From NCBI RefSeq assembly GCF_004000235.1, contig NZ_RCIO01000001.1, positions 930,001 to 994,000 on the forward strand: a stretch of 64,000 bases of DNA. Direction: 5' to 3'. Below, piece by piece: positions 49,601-59,042 of this stretch (its first letter is position 1; every line of letters starts with the position of its first letter). Source of the stretch: Mesorhizobium sp. Z1-4. GTDB taxonomy: Bacteria > Pseudomonadota > Alphaproteobacteria > Rhizobiales > Rhizobiaceae. A program made the position numbers and the translations under genes. The notes beneath the pieces were generated by a model that saw nothing but the letters and a program-made list of their open reading frames with translations, was not told the origin of the DNA and searched no databases.

Positions 49601-50605
49601 TCAGCGCAACAGAAACCCGCGGCCGAGTTCGTCGTCTTTCTCCAGCGTGAAATCCGCTGTGCCCGTGTAGTGCGCGTTGCCGGCCACCCGGACGGTGACC
49701 GCAGGGTATGGGCCGGTGCGGGTCAGCGTTTCGACAGCGCCGGTGAAGTGCGATCCGGCAATGCTTTCGAACAGGCGTTCTTCGCCCGGCTTGACCTCGT
49801 CGCGCGCGTGCATGGCCGCAAGACGCGCCGTGACGCCGGAGCCGGTCGGCGACCGGTCGATCTGGGCATCGGCAAAGACGCAGACGTTGCGGGTCGGCAC
49901 GCCGCCGGCGCCGCTGCCGCCATCCGTGAGGATGGAACCGTAGAGGAACGCCAGATCGGCATCGTCGGGATGATCGAGCGGGAAGGCAGCCTTCACCGCC
50001 TCGGTGAGCGCGGTCGCCGCGTCCTGAAAGTCCCGCGTGCGATGACGCCCGAATTCGAGGCCGAACTGGGCGGCATCGGCCAGCGCGTAGAACGCCCCGC
50101 CATAGGCGATGTCGAAGACGATGCGGCCAAAGCCCGGCAATTCCACCGAGCCATCGCGGGTATGGAGGAAGGCCGGAACGCTTTCGAAGGAAACGGCGTG
50201 GGCCTTGCCACCCGCAACCGCGACCCGGGCACGGACCAGGCCGCAGGGGCATTCGATGCCGACTTCTGCCTGCGGTTCGGCTGCCGCGACAAACCCATTG
50301 TCCACCGCATAGCGGCCGAGCGCGATGACGGCGTGACCGCACATGGTGGAGTAGCCCTCATTGTGCATAAAGAGCACGGCGAGATCGGCGCCGGGCAATT
50401 CGGGTTCGACCAGCAGCGCGCCATACATGTCGGCATGGCCGCGCGGTTCGAACATCAGCATGCGGCGCAGATGGTCGGCATTGTCGCGGACCCAGGCACG
50501 CTTTTGCAGGATCGGGCCGGCCGGGATTTCGGGATAACCGCCGGTGACGATGCGCACGGGCTCGCCGCCGGTGTGCATGTCGACTACCGAGATATTTCCT
50601 GTCAT
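49601..50605 (-). CDS. Trans-3-hydroxy-L-proline dehydratase (proline racemase family)
   Basis: A 334-residue proline-racemase-fold protein. The first catalytic residue is Cys in [14 protein letters not shown] (about 89-102). The second position, Cys in racemases (DRSPCGTG), is Thr here: [12 protein letters not shown]. That exchange is the established marker for trans-3-hydroxy-L-proline dehydratase, which makes delta-1-pyrroline-2-carboxylate. Other hydroxyproline genes are not adjacent. The start at 50605 ([20 protein letters not shown]) is the family start; the frame extends 14 codons further. Confidence 0.87.
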   Translation of the reverse strand: MTGNISVVDMHTGGEPVRIVTGGYPEIPAGPILQKRAWVRDNADHLRRMLMFEPRGHADMYGALLVEPELPGADLAVLFMHNEGYSTMCGHAVIALGRYAVDNGFVAAAEPQAEVGIECPCGLVRARVAVAGGKAHAVSFESVPAFLHTRDGSVELPGFGRIVFDIAYGGAFYALADAAQFGLEFGRHRTRDFQDAATALTEAVKAAFPLDHPDDADLAFLYGSILTDGGSGAGGVPTRNVCVFADAQIDRSPTGSGVTARLAAMHARDEVKPGEERLFESIAGSHFTGAVETLTRTGPYPAVTVRVAGNAHYTGTADFTLEKDDELGRGFLLR

Positions 50606-50743
50606 CCACCCCTCTCCGCGCCGTCTCCGCCGCCAGCATGCCTTCATGAACAGCCGGTGAACCAGCCCTTCAATAGGAGTTCAGCGCGCCGACTCCAATA
50701 GAAGCCGGTCATTCGTTATGAAGAACCGAAAAGGGGGTACATC

Positions 50744-51604
50744 ATGTTCAAGAAGATAGCCGGCCTGCTGGCCGTTGCCGCAGCTGCATTCGTTTCCACC
50801 GCCGGGCTTTCCGCCAGTGCGGAGGAGGTTTTTCTGCGTTCGAACCATTCCGGTAAATATGTCTCGCGCACAAACGGAATGCTGGCCGCCACAGCGGCAA
50901 GTTCCGGGCAGGCACTGAAACTCGACATGGTGCGCCTCGACGGCGACAAGGTTGCATTTCGCGTGGTCAGCGACTCGTCCTTCGTGCGGGCCGGCGTTGG
51001 CAGCGGTACGTTTCTGGCGGGCGGCAGCCCGCATATTCGCGGTTGGGAGACATTCCGGCTCATTTCGCTCGGCGGCATGGCGCACGCGCTGAAATCCGAG
51101 CAGAACGGTAAACTTGTACGCGCCGGTGTGGGACAGGGTTCGCTGCTGGCGGCGGTTTCGGACGGCAAGCCGCGAGCCTGGGAGATTTTCGACATTGTTC
51201 CCGCACGCGCTGTGCAGGGGAACAGCGGCGGCCGCGCCGCGGTCTCCAATGCCGTTCGCGGTTCGTGGCGCATTCTGAAAGTGGCGGCTATCCAGAGCGG
51301 CCATCTGACCACGCTGAGCGATGCGCTCTCCGACGGAACACGCATCGACATCGCAGCCGGTGGCAGCATGAGCGCCAATGTCGGTTGCAACCGGATCACC
51401 GCATCGATTGCCCAGAGCGGCGGCAGCTGGCAGGCCAGCTCGCCCATTCAGACAAAAATGCTGTGCCCCGATCAGGCGGTGATGAGCATCGAGCGCTCGT
51501 TTACCGCAGCACTGCCGGCCGCGACCCAGATAACCAAAAGCGGCCCTGACCTGATGCTGAAGAACGCCAGCGGAGAAACCATCCTGGTGTTGCGCAAGCG
51601 CTAG
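50744..51604 (+). CDS. Exported beta-trefoil plus META-domain protein
   Basis: A 286-residue secreted protein. After a signal peptide (about 1-26) there are three or so fascin-like beta-trefoil repeats (VFLRSNHSGKYVSRTNGML, then FVRAGVGSGTFLAGG and LVRAGVGQGSLLAAV). A C-terminal META (HslJ-like) domain follows from about residue 168: GSWRILKVAAIQSG, then GSMSANVGCNRITASI and MLCPDQAVMSIERSFTAAL. The fusion is unusual; META domains occur in heat-shock and autotransporter-linked proteins. Role unknown, with a strong GGGGG ribosome-binding site and host-like composition. Confidence 0.7.
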   Translation: MFKKIAGLLAVAAAAFVSTAGLSASAEEVFLRSNHSGKYVSRTNGMLAATAASSGQALKLDMVRLDGDKVAFRVVSDSSFVRAGVGSGTFLAGGSPHIRGWETFRLISLGGMAHALKSEQNGKLVRAGVGQGSLLAAVSDGKPRAWEIFDIVPARAVQGNSGGRAAVSNAVRGSWRILKVAAIQSGHLTTLSDALSDGTRIDIAAGGSMSANVGCNRITASIAQSGGSWQASSPIQTKMLCPDQAVMSIERSFTAALPAATQITKSGPDLMLKNASGETILVLRKR

Positions 51605-51667
51605 GTGCCACCGCCTGACCGGAGCCCGGGCCCGCGCCAGCGGATCCGGGCTTATTTCATGGCGTGG

Positions 51668-52459
51668 CTAGGAAAACAGCTTCTGGAGTTCGGCGAAGGG
51701 CATCTCGTCCCTGCTGAATTCGAAACTGCCGCCGTCCAGCATTTCGCGCGCGGCCTTGCGGACTGCGCCGAATGCCGCGGTTGTGAGCTTGGAGCCGAGC
51801 GACAGCCGCTTTGCGCCCGCATCGCGCAGCGCGTCAGCCGTGAAGCCCGGCCTGACCAGGACGTTGACCGGCTTCGAAACGGACGCGCAGACCGTGCGCA
51901 CGGTTTCCACATCCGGCAAGGCAGGGGCGTAGAGCACATCAGCACCGGCCTTCTCGAAGGCCTGAAGGCGGCGGATCGTGTCGTCCAGGTCGCGCACGCC
52001 CCAGAGGAAATTCTCAGCGCGGGCAGTGAAGACGAAATCGCGCGAGAGCGAGCGCGCAGCTTCGGCGGCGGCGGCCACGCGTTCGACCGCGTGACCGAAT
52101 TCATAGATCGGCTTGGCAAGGTCGCCGGTGGAATCCTCGATCGAACAGCCGGCGAGGCCCGCCTTCTCGGCGGCGAAGATCGTTTCGGCGGCGCTGTCGG
52201 CGCTATCGCCCTTGCCATGCTCAAGATCGGCCGATACCGGCAGCTCGGTGGCGGATACGATCTCCTTGCAATGCGCGATCGTCATGTCGAACGGCACGCC
52301 GCCATCGGGCAGGCCGCGCGAAAACGCAAAGCCGGCGCTGGTGGTGGCCAACGCCTTGAACCCGAGATGGGCGAGCAATTTTGCCGTCCCGACATCCCAT
52401 GGGTTGGGGATGATGAAGGTGTTTTCATGCAGATTGCGGAATGCGGCGCCTATGTCCAA
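51668..52459 (-). CDS. Isocitrate lyase / PEP mutase superfamily enzyme
   Basis: A 263-residue TIM-barrel of the PEP mutase/ICL superfamily (NPWDVGTAKLLAHLGFKALATTSAG, ADLEHGKGDS, AGCSIEDS). The loop normally holding the ICL or PrpB cysteine (KKCGH) is absent here, which points to the PEP mutase/oxaloacetate-hydrolase-like branch of unknown substrate. The start is TTG at 52459 with GGGAGG five bases upstream. It stands alone, near dut. Confidence 0.75.
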   Translation of the reverse strand: MDIGAAFRNLHENTFIIPNPWDVGTAKLLAHLGFKALATTSAGFAFSRGLPDGGVPFDMTIAHCKEIVSATELPVSADLEHGKGDSADSAAETIFAAEKAGLAGCSIEDSTGDLAKPIYEFGHAVERVAAAAEAARSLSRDFVFTARAENFLWGVRDLDDTIRRLQAFEKAGADVLYAPALPDVETVRTVCASVSKPVNVLVRPGFTADALRDAGAKRLSLGSKLTTAAFGAVRKAAREMLDGGSFEFSRDEMPFAELQKLFS

Positions 52460-52559
52460 CGGAACCTCCCATCGCGAAGCTGCCGAAGGATAGCCTGCGC
52501 GGTGGCGGGTTCAAGAAAAGTCGGATGGTCCAGGATGGCCTGCCGACAGAACGGGAGGC

Positions 52560-53030
52560 TCAGCCCGTTCCTGTCGAACCGAAACCGCCGGCACCGCGGG
52601 CGGTGTCGCCCAGCGCCTGCGTTTCGAGAACGCGCACCCGGGTAACGGGCGCCACCACGAGTTGGGCAATGCGCATGCCGCGTGCGATTTCGAAATCCTC
52701 GTCCGAAAGGTTGGCGAGCAGCACCTTCACCTCGCCGCGATAGTCGCTGTCGATTGTGCCCGGCGTATTGAGGCATGTCACGCCGTGCTTCAACGCGAGA
52801 CCGGAACGCGGGCGCACCTGACCTTCGTAGCCTTCGGGGATCTGCATGGTCAGCCCGGTGGGCACCAGTGCGCGGCGGCCTGCGACAAGGATGAGCGGAT
52901 GATCGTCGGCAACGGCGGCGCGCAAATCCATGCCCGCCGCACCGTCCGTCTCGTAAGACGGCAGGGCGAGCCCTTCGCCATGCGGCAGGCGCACGACCGA
53001 GATGACTGGCGACGAATCGACGATGTGCAT
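52560..53030 (-). CDS. dut: Deoxyuridine 5'-triphosphate nucleotidohydrolase
   Basis: A 156-residue trimeric dUTPase. All five motifs are present: GAAGMDLRA (motif 1), [12 protein letters not shown] (2), [15 protein letters not shown] (3), [13 protein letters not shown] (4) and GAGGFGSTG (5). It removes dUTP and supplies dUMP. Normal length; flanked by unrelated genes. Confidence 0.96.
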   Translation of the reverse strand: MHIVDSSPVISVVRLPHGEGLALPSYETDGAAGMDLRAAVADDHPLILVAGRRALVPTGLTMQIPEGYEGQVRPRSGLALKHGVTCLNTPGTIDSDYRGEVKVLLANLSDEDFEIARGMRIAQLVVAPVTRVRVLETQALGDTARGAGGFGSTGTG

Positions 53031-53184
53031 GTTGCCGACCGTAGTCGCGCAGGGGCCCCGGTCAATCTCGTGGCGCGTCTATCCAGAAGAATTGGGCTCA
53101 GCGGCTGGCGAGCGGTGTGTACCTTGCTGACATTATGCTGTCAGTAGAGGGCGGCTAGATGCTGCCGCGACGAGGAGAACCGCA

Positions 53185-54285
53185 ATGACAGAACAGGCAG
53201 CTGCGCCGGCGCTGAAGGAAATCTTCAACCGCGAACGGTTCGAACATATCGCCGCGCAGGCCAAGGCGGTGGCGCCTGATTTCGACGCCGAACTCTACGA
53301 GGCCGAGGCGACGAAGGACCTCGAAGCGCTCGGCATCATGCAGCGCATGCGGCAAGGCGCGGCGGCGCTGCGGGCAGCTTATCCGGTCGACTACCCGCAG
53401 GCGCTGGAGGCGTTCTATAAACTCGCGCCACGCATCGGACACAGCTTTGCTTCGCTGGTTCTGCCGGAATATGTCGCGATCTACGGCCGGCACGATTTCG
53501 AGCGCTCGCTGGACGCGCTGCGCTTCTTCACGCCGTTCGGTACATCCGAGGCTGCTATCAGGCCGTATCTGGAAGACGACCTCCAGCGCGCGCTCGCAGT
53601 TATGCTGAGCTGGACGAAAGACGAGAATGACCATGTACGGCGGCTGGCCAGTGAGGGCTGCCGCCCGCGCCTGCCCTGGTCGCCGCAACTCAAGCAGGTG
53701 ATCGCCGATCCGGAGCTCACCTGGCCGATCCTCGATGCACTCAAGGCGGACAGCAGCCTTTATGTGCGCAAGTCGGTGGCCAACCATTTGAACGACATCG
53801 CCAAGGACCATCCCGGCTGGCTGCTCGACCGGCTTGAGGCCTGGCCGCAGGACGATGCCAACACGAAGTGGATTATCAAACATGCGCTGCGCACGCTGAT
53901 CAAACAGGGCGAGCCGCGCGCGCTGGCGCTGATTGGTGCCGGTGGCGAAGCGAAGGTGCGCGTAGAGGGTTTCTCAGTGGCACCGCAGACAGTGAAGCTC
54001 GGCGGACATGTGATCATCAGCGCCGATATCGTTTCCGCTTCAAACAAGGCACAGCAGATCGTGGTGGACTACGCGGTGCATTATATGAAGGCCAATGGCG
54101 GCACGTCGCGCAAGGTGTTCAAGCTGAAGCAGTTCGAACTGCCGGCAGGCGGGCATCAGCCGCTTTCGATCAAACGCGCGATGCGGGATTTCACGACCCG
54201 CAAACACTATCCCGGCATGCACCGGGTCGAACTGATGGCAAACGGCAAGACCGTGGCGGAAGGCGAGTTCGAGCTGGTTGTTTGA
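53185..54285 (+). CDS. DNA-alkylation-repair HEAT-like glycosylase (AlkC/AlkD-like)
   Basis: A 366-residue alkylpurine-glycosylase-like protein. HEAT-type helical repeats cover about 10-245, with RRLASEGCRPRLPWSPQLKQVIADPELTWPILDALKADSSLYVRKSVANHLNDIAKDHP in the conserved core. The C-terminal 110 residues (about 255-366) form an Ig-like beta domain, a layout seen in the AlkC subgroup. It probably excises 3-methyladenine-type lesions. GAGGAG lies six bases before the ATG. Its stop abuts the convergent Lrp gene with no gap. Confidence 0.8.
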   Translation: MTEQAAAPALKEIFNRERFEHIAAQAKAVAPDFDAELYEAEATKDLEALGIMQRMRQGAAALRAAYPVDYPQALEAFYKLAPRIGHSFASLVLPEYVAIYGRHDFERSLDALRFFTPFGTSEAAIRPYLEDDLQRALAVMLSWTKDENDHVRRLASEGCRPRLPWSPQLKQVIADPELTWPILDALKADSSLYVRKSVANHLNDIAKDHPGWLLDRLEAWPQDDANTKWIIKHALRTLIKQGEPRALALIGAGGEAKVRVEGFSVAPQTVKLGGHVIISADIVSASNKAQQIVVDYAVHYMKANGGTSRKVFKLKQFELPAGGHQPLSIKRAMRDFTTRKHYPGMHRVELMANGKTVAEGEFELVV

Positions 54286-54756
54286 TCAGCGTATCTCCAC
54301 CGGCACGACAGTGGTTTCCTTGATTTCCTCCATCACGAAGGAAGCGGAAACGTCGCTCAGCGGAACCCGGGCGATGAGGCGCTGGTAAAGCCGGTCATAG
54401 GCCTTCACATCGGCAACGCGGGCGCGCAGCACATAGTCCAGATCGCCGGACATGCGGTAGACGCCGGTGATTTCGGGAAAGGATACCACCGCCTCGCGAA
54501 ACTTGCGCAGCCAGTCGGGATCGTGATGCGACGTGCGGATGATAACGAACACCGAAAGCCCAAGCCCGACCTTCTCGGCATCGACCAGCGCCACCCTGCC
54601 GGTGATGACGCCCCGCTCCTCCAGCAGTTTCATGCGCCGCCAGCAGGCGTTGCGCGACAGGCCCAGCCGCTCCGACAACTGATCGACCGTCAGCGTGGTA
54701 TCGCGCTGGAGCTCGGCAAGCAGCCGGCGGTCCGTGGAATCCAGTTCAGCACTCAT
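54286..54756 (-). CDS. Lrp/AsnC-family regulator
   Basis: A 156-residue Lrp-family protein: HTH MSAELDSTDRRLLAELQRDTTLTVDQLSERLGLSRNACWRRMK, then a RAM domain with FPEITGVYRMSGDLDYVLRA. It starts at 54756; a longer frame (to 54819) would cover the operator. It shares a 102-bp divergent region with a small protein gene and probably represses itself through the GGACAA sites there. Confidence 0.88.
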   Translation of the reverse strand: MSAELDSTDRRLLAELQRDTTLTVDQLSERLGLSRNACWRRMKLLEERGVITGRVALVDAEKVGLGLSVFVIIRTSHHDPDWLRKFREAVVSFPEITGVYRMSGDLDYVLRARVADVKAYDRLYQRLIARVPLSDVSASFVMEEIKETTVVPVEIR

Positions 54757-54789
54757 CGCGGGATGATGTCCCAACAAAGACTGCCGTTC

Positions 54790-54815
54790 AAGGACAAATT
54801 GGGACAACCTTGTCC
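54790..54815. promoter_or_regulatory. Candidate Lrp operator: GGACAA/TTGTCC repeats
   Basis: A 14-bp inverted repeat GGACAA-CC-TTGTCC (54802-54815) is preceded by another AAGGACAA at 54790-54797, all in the short divergent spacer between the Lrp gene and the small gene at 54859. Such closely spaced half sites fit an Lrp octamer binding its own promoter. Confidence 0.45.
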
Positions 54816-54858
54816 ACAATCAGTGTCATTGTTCCGGACATCCTAGGAGGAACGCGCC

Positions 54859-55074
54859 ATGACCACACGCATTGCCCGGCTTTTCACCGAACATCCGGCC
54901 AGCGTCGACGAAAGCTATTTCGAACATATGGCCTTCGCGGCCTGGTTTTCGTCGCGCCTCCTGCTGGCAGCCGGCGCAGCGCTCGTGCACGCGATTCTGC
55001 CCTTCATGTTCGAAAAGACTGCGAGCCAGATCGTGCGCGGCCTCTACGAACGCACCCATAATCGCGGCCGCTAG
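54859..55074 (+). CDS. Small conserved-type membrane-associated protein
   Basis: A 71-residue protein with one hydrophobic stretch (AAWFSSRLLLAAGAALVHAILPFMF, about 27-50) and an HP-rich amphipathic start (RLFTEHPASVDESYFEHMAFA). Similar small proteins, often annotated DUF6356, occur in rhizobia. AGGAGGA sits eight bases before the ATG. It is divergent from the Lrp gene and lies 11 bp before the glutamine amidotransferase gene, so probably co-transcribed with it. Confidence 0.7.
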   Translation: MTTRIARLFTEHPASVDESYFEHMAFAAWFSSRLLLAAGAALVHAILPFMFEKTASQIVRGLYERTHNRGR

Positions 55075-55085
55075 GTCAATCGCAT

Positions 55086-55880
55086 ATGTGCCGCTGGGCC
55101 GCCTATCGGGGCGGGGCCATTTTTCTGGAAGACATCGTTTCCGCGCCGTGCCACTCGCTGGTTGCGCAGAGCCATTGCGCGCAGGAGGCGAAGACCGCCA
55201 CCAATGGCGACGGCTTCGGCGTTGCCTGGTATGGCGAGCGCGCCGAGCCCGGCCTCTACCGCGATATTTTGCCGGCGTGGTCGGACCCGAATTTGCGGCA
55301 TGTGTGCCATCAGGTGCGCTCGCACCTTTTCCTGGCGCATGTACGGGCTTCGACAACCGGGGCGACCAGCCGCGACAACTGCCATCCTTTCGTGAGCGGC
55401 AATTGGAGCTTCATGCATAACGGCCAGATCGGTGGCTTCGAACAGATCCGCCGGCGGCTGGAAAGCAGCTTGCCCGACCATCTTTATGCCGAACGTCACG
55501 GTTCGACCGACTCAGAACTGCTGTTCCTGATCATGCTGGCCGAAGGGCTCGACCGCGACCCGCATGGCGCGACGCAACGTGCCGTGAACCGCGTGAGCGA
55601 AGCCGCGCGCGATGCCGGCGTCGAACCCTTCGTGCGGCTCACCGCAGCTTTCTCCGACGGCCAGTCGCTTTATGCCGTGCGCTACGCAAGCGACCGCTTT
55701 GCGCCGACGCTCTATCTGTCGACCGGCGCGCATGGCCACTCGCTGGTTTCCGAACCACTCGATAGCGACGGCGCAGCATGGCAGCCGGTGCCTGCCGGAA
55801 GCTTCGTGAAGGTGGATGCGTCCGGCGCGCAAATCCGTCCGTTTGCCCCTGCCGCCGACGCGCTGGCCATCGCCGTCTGA
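55086..55880 (+). CDS. Class II glutamine amidotransferase (YafJ/EgtC-like)
   Basis: A 264-residue Ntn-hydrolase. Cys2 would become the nucleophile after Met removal (MCRWAAYRG), and NGDGFGVAWYG, HVRASTTGATSRDNCHPF and WSFMHNGQIGGF supply the glutamine site. Standalone members resemble YafJ and the ergothioneine amidohydrolase EgtC. No ergothioneine genes are nearby, so the substrate is open. Confidence 0.85.
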   Translation: MCRWAAYRGGAIFLEDIVSAPCHSLVAQSHCAQEAKTATNGDGFGVAWYGERAEPGLYRDILPAWSDPNLRHVCHQVRSHLFLAHVRASTTGATSRDNCHPFVSGNWSFMHNGQIGGFEQIRRRLESSLPDHLYAERHGSTDSELLFLIMLAEGLDRDPHGATQRAVNRVSEAARDAGVEPFVRLTAAFSDGQSLYAVRYASDRFAPTLYLSTGAHGHSLVSEPLDSDGAAWQPVPAGSFVKVDASGAQIRPFAPAADALAIAV

Positions 55881-55966
55881 AATACCAGCCTGCCGTAAGC
55901 CGCATTGCGAGGCACCGCCGTGCAGGATTGTGTTATGGTCGAGCAAACCAGGGAACAGCTCGACCA

Positions 55967-56734
55967 TTGGATGCAGGCGAAACCCGGATAACGCCAAGCG
56001 GCATCGCCGCGCTGATGGCGGCATGGCTGCTTGTGCCGGGAACAGCACGGGCCGATCCCTCACTCGACGCCCTCAAGGCAACACTGCCCGAAAAGGTGCA
56101 GTCGGCACTCGATCAGATGAGCAGCATCGGCCATCAACTGCTGGCGATGCGCACCTATCTGCGCAGTGTGCGTTCGCTCGACGCGCGATGGAGCTGGACC
56201 GACGCCGAAATCGCGGAATACGAACTCACGAAGGCGCATGACACGGCGATGGCCGCCGTTGATGCCGTCATCAAGACCTTCGAGCAACAGAACCCGGGCT
56301 ATTCGCTTTATGTGAACCGGCATATTCGCAGCCTCGACGAGCAGATCGACAAGTGGAACCGCAACGAGTCGGTCGAGGTTGCCGCCGCTGAACTGGAAAC
56401 GGACTTCAGCACCTGGCGCGGTGAAAACGAGAATGGGTCGTTACCCGAGGCGCAGGCGTTTCTGAGCGGATGGCGGCCGTCGTCTACGGTCTATCTCGCC
56501 GCGCCCGGAATGTCGCTGCACGGCCAAGGCCATGCGTTCGACTTCCAGATATCGAAAGACGGGGCGATCTTCGTTGGCGCCAACACGCATATCATCGAAA
56601 CGGAATGGGACGGGGGCGGCTGGGCGGACAAGCTGAACCTGGCTGTCATGGGGTCCGGTGTGCCTTTCTCCGGCCCTTTGGAAAAGCCTTACGAACCATG
56701 GCACTACGAATATGATCCGGCGCTCGCCGAATGA
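55967..56734 (+). CDS. D-alanyl-D-alanine carboxypeptidase-like (VanY fold) exported protein
   Basis: An exported protein of up to 255 residues with a signal peptide ending near ARADPS. The C-terminal part has the zinc-site motifs SLHGQGHAFDFQI (SxHxxGxAxD) and EPWHYEY (the second His), as in VanY/peptidase M15 enzymes. The body is helical before this. No ATG precedes the hydrophobic core except one at 56015 that gives a truncated signal; a TTG at 55967 gives a standard one and is used here. It probably trims cell-wall peptides. Confidence 0.7.
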   Translation: MDAGETRITPSGIAALMAAWLLVPGTARADPSLDALKATLPEKVQSALDQMSSIGHQLLAMRTYLRSVRSLDARWSWTDAEIAEYELTKAHDTAMAAVDAVIKTFEQQNPGYSLYVNRHIRSLDEQIDKWNRNESVEVAAAELETDFSTWRGENENGSLPEAQAFLSGWRPSSTVYLAAPGMSLHGQGHAFDFQISKDGAIFVGANTHIIETEWDGGGWADKLNLAVMGSGVPFSGPLEKPYEPWHYEYDPALAE

Positions 56735-56821
56735 TGCAGGCGCGCCGGCAAAGCCATAAATTCGGTTCGACACAATGGCCCGGCACCGTTATAAGCCCGC
56801 GCAACGAACGGAATTCCTGAC

Positions 56822-58417
56822 ATGGCCGAGAAACTGGAACAGGCGGTTGCGCGCCGCCGAACATTCGCGATCATTTCGCACCCGGACGCGGGCAAGACGA
56901 CGCTGACGGAGAAGCTGCTTCTCTTCGGCGGCGCGATCCAGCTTGCCGGCGAAGTGAAAGCCAAGCGCGACAAAATCCAGACCCGCTCCGACTGGATGAA
57001 GATCGAGCGCGAGCGCGGCATCTCGGTCGTAACCTCGGTGATGACCTTCGAATTCGGCGACCATGTCTTCAACCTGCTCGATACGCCGGGCCACGAGGAC
57101 TTTGCCGACGATACCTACCGCACGCTGACGGCGGTCGACAGCGCGGTGATGGTGATCGACGCTGCCAAGGGCATCGAGCCGCGCACGCTGAAGCTGTTCG
57201 AAGTGTGCAGGCTGCGCGACATCCCGATCGTCACCTTCGTCAACAAGATGGACCGCGAGACGCGCGACCCGTTCGAAATTCTCGACGAGATCGAGCAGAA
57301 GCTGGCGCTCGACACCGCGCCGGTGACCTGGCCGATCGGCCGCGGCAAGAGTTTTGGCGGAACCTATCATCTCGCAAACAACGCGGTGCGGCATGGCGAT
57401 GGCGACGAAAACTGGACGCAGGTCAACGGCCCGCAATCGGAGCAAGTCGCCGGGCTGTTGCCCGAACATGAGCGCGATGCGCTTACCGAAGAGATGGAGC
57501 TGGCGCGGGAAGCCTGCCGTCCTTTCGACCTCGAAGCGTTTCGCGAGGGCCATCTGACGCCGGTCTTCTTCGGCTCGGCCTTGCGCAATTACGGTGTCCG
57601 CGACCTGATCGAGGCGCTGGGCGCATGGGCCCCGCAGCCGCGCGCGCAAGACGCCGACCGTCGCCGCGTTGAAGCGAGCGAGGACAAGATGACCTCCTTC
57701 GTGTTCAAAATTCAGGCCAATATGGACCCCAACCACCGCGACCGCATTGCCTTCGTACGGGTGTGTTCGGGCAAACTGGAGCGCGGCATGAAGGCAAAAC
57801 TGACGCGCACCGGCAAACAGATGAGCCTGTCGGCGCCGCAGTTCTTTTTCGCCAAAAGCCGGGTGACCGCCGATGAGGCCTATGCCGGCGACGTGGTGGG
57901 CATTCCCAACCACGGCACGCTGCGGATCGGCGACACGCTGACGGAAGGCGAGGAACTCAATTTCCGCGGCGTGCCCAATTTCGCGCCCGAAATATTGCGC
58001 CGCGTGCGGCTTGGCGATGCAATGAAGGCGAAGAAGCTCAAAGAAGCGCTGCAGCAAATGGCCGAGGAAGGCGTGGTGCAGCTGTTCCTGCCCGAAGACG
58101 GCTCACCGGCAATGGTCGGCGTGGTCGGCGCGCTGCAGCTCGACGTGCTCAAGATGCGGCTCGAAGCCGAATATCAGCTGCCGGTCGATTTCGAAGCGGC
58201 GCGGTTCACGGTTTGCCGCTGGATCAGCGCGGAGAAGGCCGAGCTTGAGCGCTTCATCAACGCGCACAAGGGCGACATGGCACGCGATCTCGACGGCGAC
58301 CCGGTATTCATGGCGCCGCACGCATTCGGCCTCAATTACGAGGCCGAACGCTGGAAGGATGTGCGCTTTGACGCTGTTAAGGACTACCAGGCGGCAGGCG
58401 AAGCAAGGGCGGCCTGA
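56822..58417 (+). CDS. prfC: Peptide chain release factor 3
   Basis: A 531-residue GTPase that recycles RF1/RF2. G-domain motifs are ISHPDAGKTTLTEKLLLFGGAIQ, ERERGISVVTSVMTFE, DTPGHEDFADDTYR and NKMDRETRDPFE, followed by domains II and III typical of RF3 (RVCSGKLERGMKAKLTRTGKQ). Length is normal. It is transcribed alone and faces a small membrane gene. Confidence 0.96.
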   Translation: MAEKLEQAVARRRTFAIISHPDAGKTTLTEKLLLFGGAIQLAGEVKAKRDKIQTRSDWMKIERERGISVVTSVMTFEFGDHVFNLLDTPGHEDFADDTYRTLTAVDSAVMVIDAAKGIEPRTLKLFEVCRLRDIPIVTFVNKMDRETRDPFEILDEIEQKLALDTAPVTWPIGRGKSFGGTYHLANNAVRHGDGDENWTQVNGPQSEQVAGLLPEHERDALTEEMELAREACRPFDLEAFREGHLTPVFFGSALRNYGVRDLIEALGAWAPQPRAQDADRRRVEASEDKMTSFVFKIQANMDPNHRDRIAFVRVCSGKLERGMKAKLTRTGKQMSLSAPQFFFAKSRVTADEAYAGDVVGIPNHGTLRIGDTLTEGEELNFRGVPNFAPEILRRVRLGDAMKAKKLKEALQQMAEEGVVQLFLPEDGSPAMVGVVGALQLDVLKMRLEAEYQLPVDFEAARFTVCRWISAEKAELERFINAHKGDMARDLDGDPVFMAPHAFGLNYEAERWKDVRFDAVKDYQAAGEARAA

Positions 58418-58433
58418 GCCGCTCCGCCACATC

Positions 58434-58817
58434 TCAGGCGGTTGACCTGTCGTCGCCGGTGAACACGATCCAGCCGAACAGGATGACGCCGGCGAATACG
58501 ACCAGCGATCCGACGGCGACAAAGGGCTCGAGCGACGCATTGCCCTTGAGCATGAGGTAGAGCGCCGGAATCATGATCACCAGGCCGATCATGTGGATTG
58601 CGTATTGCAGCATCGGCAGGCGGCCCGACGCCTTGCCGGGATGCAGCGCATAATAGACGCCGAACAGCGCCCCGGTGACCCAGCCGAGAAGGTTGAGATG
58701 GGCATGTGCGCCCATCGGGCTGTGATCGCCGGCCATCGACATGTGAATGCCGACGCCGATCCCCACGATCAGCAGAAGAATGGCGGTGCGGAAATACAAG
58801 GTGGCTATGAATGGCAT
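58434..58817 (-). CDS. Small heme-copper-oxidase-like membrane protein
   Basis: A 127-residue protein with four predicted helices. MGAHAHLNLLGWVTGALFG (about 35-53) resembles the segment around the heme ligands of cytochrome oxidase subunit I / NorB, with histidines in a membrane setting. It is far too short to be an oxidase. Function unknown; similar proteins are found scattered in proteobacteria. Confidence 0.6.
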   Translation of the reverse strand: MPFIATLYFRTAILLLIVGIGVGIHMSMAGDHSPMGAHAHLNLLGWVTGALFGVYYALHPGKASGRLPMLQYAIHMIGLVIMIPALYLMLKGNASLEPFVAVGSLVVFAGVILFGWIVFTGDDRSTA

Positions 58818-59042
58818 TGGCTTCCCCGTTGAAGACCGACACCGCAGGCTGCCGCCCTCCCCAGGGCACTACATGCCGGCGGTTCGAGGCGCTCGCCGCG
58901 CTTACCGGCTTCAGTCGGATGGTCGGCCGGCGCTTCACGCTACGTCCGGCCCGGGCGAATTTCAATCGCGATCGCAGGGGTTGTCCAGGCCGCACGCGTG
59001 GCCCATCCTTCAGCCCGGCGCACACCGGCTTGGAGGTCGACA

